From Vicia villosa (taxonomy: Eukaryota; Streptophyta; Magnoliopsida; Fabales; Fabaceae): a stretch of 64,000 nt of DNA. Of this stretch, positions 60,301 through 64,000 are shown one piece after another. The stretch is taken from positions 655,510 through 719,509 of the forward strand of contig NW_026705395.1 of assembly GCF_029867415.1 (NCBI RefSeq), given 5' to 3'. The translations under genes were made by a program, and so were the position numbers. Position 1 is the first letter of the stretch. Each line of letters begins with the position of its first letter. The notes beneath the pieces are model-generated. The model was not told the origin of the DNA. It saw nothing but the letters and a program-made list of their open reading frames with translations, and ran no database searches.

Positions 60301-60977
60301 GCATAAGTAGACATCTTTCTGGCATACATCACAAGATGGCTTTGTGGACAAGAACTTCCTTTGTACTTCTCAAAGTCTGGGACCTTGAACTTAGCTGGTA
60401 TTTGTACACTGGGAACCAAACATAGCTCCTGGGCATTCTTTCCAAACAAATCTTTGCCACGGATAGCTTTAACTTCCAGTTGAATCTTGTTAAACTGCTC
60501 TTGGAGATCTCCCACAAGATTACGCTGATTTGTGCTATCACCCTGATCATGGTAAATCTCATTGCCATCATAAGGAACAGTGTGAACCATAGGAGTCGGA
60601 ACCGTCATAGTGGGTTGAGAAAGTGCCATAGTAACTTGAGAAAAAGTTACCCCTGAATGTGGAATAAATGCTGAACCTTGCGTAGCAGGCGCTTCAGTCG
60701 TAGCTGTTTGAACCCCAGAGAAATTATGGCGGAAACCTGTACCAAAGCTGAAAGGCGTGCCCCAACCTTCCGGCATGGAGAAAGATGGAATACCGAATGC
60801 AACTGTAGAAACTGGAGTAGTGACCTCAGATGTTACCGTTGCTTGACTGTTGGGTGGCGGCGGCTGATTTTGTGCGGTCATTAAGGAGTCAACCAGAGTA
60901 GTAAGACTTTCCAACTTTTCCTGAAGGGTGGTCACCGTACCACGAAGCTCAATATTCTCTTGTTCAGAGTGTTCCAT
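57285..60977 (-). CDS. gag-pro: Ogre gag-protease polyprotein (exon 1), with a probable frameshift near its end
   Basis: The 1230-residue frame starts with a coiled-coil-like segment (about 7-36). A Pro/Thr-rich spacer leads to the gag core at about 185-350 ('FKVPDFEKYKG', 'WYTGLDS', 'FKEYAQRWRETAAQI', 'FLNTLSPFYYERM'). A Gln-rich stretch (about 415-445) precedes a zinc-knuckle-like C489-x2-H492-x5-H498-x4-C503. The aspartic protease has VDTGSSLNV with D881 and 'SCLLGRPWIH' at 950-959. A 'TTGWGQVVIP...RAGLG' glycine-rich segment follows near 1060. The last ~35 codons (57384-57285) look like out-of-frame translation, and the linker frame above takes over. Gag builds the particle and protease matures the polyprotein. 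The methionine at 60977 is chosen because it opens the coiled coil and lies directly after a tandem array. Confidence 0.88.
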   Translation of the reverse strand: MEHSEQENIELRGTVTTLQEKLESLTTLVDSLMTAQNQPPPPNSQATVTSEVTTPVSTVAFGIPSFSMPEGWGTPFSFGTGFRHNFSGVQTATTEAPATQGSAFIPHSGVTFSQVTMALSQPTMTVPTPMVHTVPYDGNEIYHDQGDSTNQRNLVGDLQEQFNKIQLEVKAIRGKDLFGKNAQELCLVPSVQIPAKFKVPDFEKYKGSSCPQSHLVMYARKMSTYADNHQLLIHYFQDSLTGAALKWYTGLDSTNIRTFNDLGEAFVRQYKYNSDMAPDRDQLRSMAQKDHEAFKEYAQRWRETAAQINPPLKEKEMTKIFLNTLSPFYYERMIASAPSDFTEMVNMGMRLEEGVRTGRLTKEGGSSSGTKKFGSGFPKKKEQSVDMVSQGKPRGNVNRQRQIAAIAPVVNTAPNPGFTPQFQQQQPRPQAQQLNNNQNRVQRAPQFDPIPMTYTELYPALIERGLIQTKAPPPVPERLPWWYKAEVSCPYHQGAPGHDLEHCIALKYEVQRLVRSNLLSFRNLNPNVQANPLPNHGGHVVNMVYGCPGPYRVYNINYSRANLVQMHATLCRGQNFRQHQYGSCSICCVDPHGCSIVRRDLQVLLDNGTLQIYRNRDENEVNMIGCYPHELLVSDINSEMPTVNVIVPHFNMPERMEVTYNKPKVPVAPLIICLPGPVPYDSDKAVPYNYNATMIKNGQEVPLPTLSSVVNIADVSRVTRSGRVYTPLPPKQPVAPATRQNPVNTPVGNPEETPVSNTNIDVGQSSGTNVNPDFDEILKLIKRSEYKIVDQLMQTPSKISILSLLLNSEAHREALMRVLDQAFVDHDVTVDHFDGIIANITACNNLSFCDEELPEEGRNHNLALHISMNCQSDSLSNVLVDTGSSLNVMPKTTLARLSYQGMPMKFSGVVVKAFDGSRKSVIGEVNLPMTIGPHTFQITFQVMDIQAAYSCLLGRPWIHEAGAVTSTLHQKLKFVTNGKLVTISGEQALMVSHLSNFSFISADDVEGTQFQGLSLEDESSKKKASISSYKEAVKVVKDGTTTGWGQVVIPTKNKTRAGLGCSPTFSNCTKKDETLRPIKETFISGGFLNPIPQEVNVLIEECVEEGLPDPEEEWKCYLNDSGYISQEEPHPPSEKSKGNETEPVPAEIWDTLGQPSGKFDYMVKYTAPESYKIAIEDIQPTGWGDSFEYNSQPEEAYQCPVNFLSSLKLLKISDSMYLPRFIILKMVIIT

Positions 60978-60984
60978 TACTCTT

Positions 60985-61495
60985 CTTCTGTTATTTTTTC
61001 TTTGTCCACTTGGACATATTATTTATGTTTCTGCTATTTTTTCTTTGTCCATTTGGACATATTATTTATGTTTCCGCTATTTTCTCTTTGTCCATTTGGA
61101 CATATTATTTATGTTTCCGCTATTTTTTCTTTGTCTATTTGGACATATTATTTATGTTTCCGCTATTTTCTCTTTGTCCATTTGGACATATTATTTATGT
61201 TTCCGCTATTTTCTCTTTGTCCATTTGGACATATTATTTATGTTTCCGCTATTTTTTCTTTGTCCATTTGGACATATTATTTATGTTTCTGTTATTTTTC
61301 TTTGTCCATTTGGACATATTATTTATGTTTATGCTATTTTTTCTTTGTCCATTTGGACATATTATTTATGTTTCTGTTATTTTCTCTTTGTCCATTTGGA
61401 CGTATTATTTATGTTTATGCTATTTTTTCTTTGTCCAATTGGACATATTATTTATGTTTCTGCTATTTTCTATTTGTCTATTTTGCTAACGTACA
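60985..61495. repeat. 43-bp tandem array with a hairpin motif, 11 units, just upstream of Ogre gag
   Basis: The motif tggacatattatttatgttt recurs at 61011, 61054, 61097, 61140, 61183, 61226, 61269, 61311, 61354, 61397 and 61440. Most units contain tgtccatttggaca, a perfect 6-bp inverted repeat with a 2-base loop. The array stops about 10-30 bp before the gag start codon (minus strand), so it forms the element leader. Because 43 is not a multiple of three, each reading frame meets all phases, which gives long repetitive frames on the plus strand that are not genes. Confidence 0.92.
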
Positions 61496-62054
61496 GGAAA
61501 GATCTTATAAATTGAGAGTAAGTAACTCCTAATTGCTTGCTCAAACACTTCCATTTTCAAACAACGTATTTTCAAAACTTCTCATCTATTTTCAAAACTT
61601 TCATCTGGTATTTGAAGGGCATTATTCCCGGTGAAACTCTTCAGAGACCTATGTGACCTATTGTCCATCTTCACTTCTTCTATTTTCAAATCAACAAAGC
61701 ATTTAAAAAAGTGAGCTAAGCAATTAAGAGCCCATGGATAACCATGGATACAAAGGGTGCTTAAAACCTTCCCTTTGTATAACCAACCCCCCGAACCCAA
61801 AATCTGTCAAAAGGTCTTTTTTCTGTTCTTTTATGCCTTTCCTTTTTTGGATAAAATAAAAGTCGGTGGCGACTCTTGCAAAAAAATAAAAAAAAAATAA
61901 TAAAAAAGAAAGAGCAAGGAGTCAGTTCGCCTAAAAAAAAACCGAGTGACAACAACCAAGTACCGACAGTGATTCACTCACATGTCGCGTACCAAGGGAT
62001 AATATGCCGACAGTATTCAACCGTCGTGCAACTCAACTGACTCGACTATTGGCC
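61496..62054 (+). mobile_element. Tat/Ogre-type LTR-like fragment and unassigned leader
   Basis: Around 61755-61875 the plus strand reads 'gggtgcttaaaaccttccct', 'tgtataaccaaccccc' and 'gtcggtggcgactcttgc', which parallels the U5 part of the Ogre LTRs (for example 868-1004). It points in the plus direction, opposite to the neighbouring elements, and lacks an LTR start. The rest (61880-62054) includes A-rich sequence and the leader of the element whose PBS is at 62080. Exact borders cannot be set. Confidence 0.4.
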
Positions 62055-62060
62055 GGACGG

Positions 62061-62080
62061 ACCGACCTGCTCTGATACCA
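62061..62080 (-). other. Primer-binding site (initiator tRNA-Met type)
   Basis: On the minus strand this reads TGGTATCAGAGCAGG, the common PBS complementary to initiator tRNA-Met. It lies four bases from the LTR end at 62085. Confidence 0.8.
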
Positions 62081-62084
62081 CTAT

Positions 62085-64000
62085 TGTAACACCCTTCTAA
62101 ACCCCGCGGAAATTAATAAAATAACTCAGAGTAAAACATGAAAACAAGGGTGCCACAATTCCAATTATAACAAATTTATCATAAATCAATTGTCATGCTT
62201 CACTTAGGGGCAAATCATCCATTTAACAAAATCATGTTTCTATACAGCGGAACATTAATCAACAGATAAGCATAACATCATCTATGCAATATCTCACAAA
62301 ATTACTCCAATAACAACAAAATAGAGTATCATCATCAACTCTAAACTAGCGTTCCCCCAGTGTTACAATATCAGAGCATGACACCGACACTATACTTAAA
62401 CAAACTGGCCTATGAGCTATCCTCACCAGAGCCAAAAGCCGCTACTCGCCAATCTGAAATCATCAAAGTAAGGGTGAGTCTCATTCACAATTAACAAATG
62501 TTATCGAATCATAAACAATAACACATCATAGTCACATTATTCATCCAATTTCATTATATTCAGATTGTCAGGAAGTACTTATCAACACACAACAACAATA
62601 GAATACATTACCAAAAAAACATCACCATAACAATTACACCATCATCAAATATTATAACATTGGACAATCTTCCATTCATGTTATAATTATACACAACAAC
62701 CTAATGCAAATGCAACTATATGCATGTGGTACCAAACATGGGATAACCCATCTCACCGATCCACCACCATAAAGATTCGGCTACTTCTATCACCAATTCC
62801 ACACAATGGGAATTAGCTACCGCTGTCCCACCACCATAAGGGATACAGCCCACAACATGATTATGAAATGCATGTATCAACCATTAACATGCTCATCATC
62901 AACATTAATCAACCAGATATCATAATCATCAACCACCACAATAATCAACAGCCACACACAGTTATGTTGTTTCTCAACCATAATAAAATACATATTTTAC
63001 ATCAACAATATATGTATAACAAACACCAATTACAACCACAACATCATAGCAGGTAAATCATTCATTATACAGTGCACAACAATAGCACCCCTCACAATCG
63101 CGTACCAAGTACAACAAAGCAACTCATCCACGATAGAGTATTTACCTCATCATTCATCAAAATACATGATAACCATATTTACCATGAACAACATCCATTT
63201 GTATAACAAGCAGGAGCAATCATATTATAACAACACCATCATTGCACACATTCAATTATGCAAACAACAACCCATTGCACCTCGTCATTTATGCAAAACA
63301 AGAGTAAACCAGATTTGAAGAAAACGATACTTTTCAAAATAAAATCAAGTTATTGTTGTTATATTTATTTTATATGGTAGAACATTCAATTTAAGGAACA
63401 ACGTCCAAAACGGCGTCTAAAACGGACTTACGGTTTGAAAGTTACACATTTTTACATTTTTCAAAGAAAATAATTATCGCTACAGCACGCGGCGCCACAC
63501 ACAGTCCGCGGCGCGTAACGAATAGAAAACACGCCTTCGCGGCACAAACACAGGTTCGCGGCGCGGAACGAGAAAAGTTACGCCTTCGCGGCGCGCACCC
63601 ACCTTCGCGGCGCGAACTGGCAAAAACCAGAGATCTCACATCGACTGACAGCATTACGGGATTCATCCCAAAATCCCCAAAACCCAAATCAAGTTATATC
63701 ATGAACCTCCAATACCACCATATCAGCCACATACATGTTATAACACAAATATAACACACAAAGAGGATCATTCAATCATCATAACAGCCATATAATCATA
63801 CAATTCATCACGTCAAACAATTCCCATCAAAATCATCCCAAAGCCCCAACCTAACATATAACCAATTGACACAAACAATGCATCTAAATCAGTCCCATCA
63901 TCTATAATACGATAAAAGATGTTAACCGGAAGAGTCCCCCCTTCCTTAGCCAAGGATCTTGATTAGCCCTCTTCCTCTTCTGTTCCTCTTTCACGTATCA
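62085..64000 (-). mobile_element. 5' LTR (partial) of a minus-strand LTR retrotransposon
   Basis: On the minus strand the LTR ends ...GGGTGTTACA before the PBS. The plus sequence tgtaacacccttctaaaccc marks the border at 62085. The LTR runs past the window edge, so it is at least 1.9 kb. It is rich in CAA/ATC-type sequence and contains a GC-rich patch (63487-63614). The element body is not in the window, so the lineage is unknown. An initiator-Met PBS and a long LTR fit several Ty3/gypsy lineages. Confidence 0.7.
63487..63614. repeat. GC-rich patch with six 'cgcggcgc'-type motifs
   Basis: Motifs at about 63488, 63506, 63536, 63557, 63586 and 63605, spaced 18-30 bp, share cgcggcgc or a one-base variant, often as ccttcgcggcgcg. 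The surroundings are AT-rich. Confidence 0.7.

Noticed and set aside
53135..60977. An integrated pararetrovirus
   Set aside because: The presence of integrase, a PPT and an adjoining LTR, and the dual RNase H, identify an Ogre/Tat LTR retrotransposon.
60928..61532. Three long overlapping plus-strand frames (159-195 codons) rich in Phe, Leu and Cys
   Set aside because: They are the translation of the 43-bp tandem repeat in all three phases and have no domain. The real gene is gag on the opposite strand, just to the left.

Overview
The window looks like a block of retrotransposons from a large plant genome. The mix of elements suggests a legume of the pea/vetch tribe (Fabeae): Ogre/Tat-type Ty3/gypsy elements with LTRs of 3.7-5.2 kb, an Athila-type Ty3/gypsy element, and Sirevirus (SIRE/Maximus-type) Ty1/copia remnants. 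This organism call is an inference from element families and the AT-rich intergenic composition. I see no host gene, rRNA or functional tRNA gene.

Layout. (1) 1-17821: a plus-strand Ogre-type element, here Ogre-1. Its 5' LTR runs in from the left edge and is split at 1004/6172 by a solo LTR (1005-6166, minus) with a CGACT target duplication. The PBS is at 6201, a gag remnant at 7237-7869, then a long non-coding region with tandem arrays, a PPT at 13211 and the 3' LTR at 13225-17821. (2) 17822-20000: 3' end and LTR of a plus-strand Sirevirus. (3) 20001-27172: 3' half of a second plus-strand Ogre-type element (Ogre-2). (4) 27173-34018: stacked minus-strand Sirevirus LTRs, 3' regions and a broken env-like gene. 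(5) 34019-46010: an Athila-type element with gag and protease but no RT/RNase H/integrase. Its 3' UTR plus LTR is repeated in tandem four and a bit times with a 2045-2046 bp period. (6) 46011-about 61500: a minus-strand, largely coding-competent Ogre element: 3' LTR, PPT, hypervariable 3' UTR, pol, a 350-bp intron, gag-pro, and a 43-bp hairpin-bearing tandem array just upstream of gag. Its 5' LTR is absent. (7) About 61500-64000: a Tat-type LTR-like fragment, then the PBS and LTR of another minus-strand element that leaves the window.

Order of events, by nesting. On the left, Ogre-2 was hit by a Sirevirus, which was hit by Ogre-1, whose 5' LTR was hit by an element now reduced to a solo LTR. 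On the right, Sirevirus B was hit by Sirevirus A, whose env-like gene was hit by the Athila element. Its tail then became a tandem array, which was hit by the minus-strand Ogre. The solo LTR at 1005-6166 and the 3' LTR at 46011-51120 belong to one family.

The most notable feature is the 2-kb LTR-plus-3'UTR tandem array at 37701-46010, which looks like a young satellite made from the end of a retrotransposon, each unit carrying an LTR TATA box. Also notable are the splice-compatible Ogre intron, tRNA-like A/B boxes inside an Ogre-family LTR, the hairpin array in front of gag, and homologous but rapidly changing tandem arrays in the 3' UTRs of Ogre-1 and Ogre-2.
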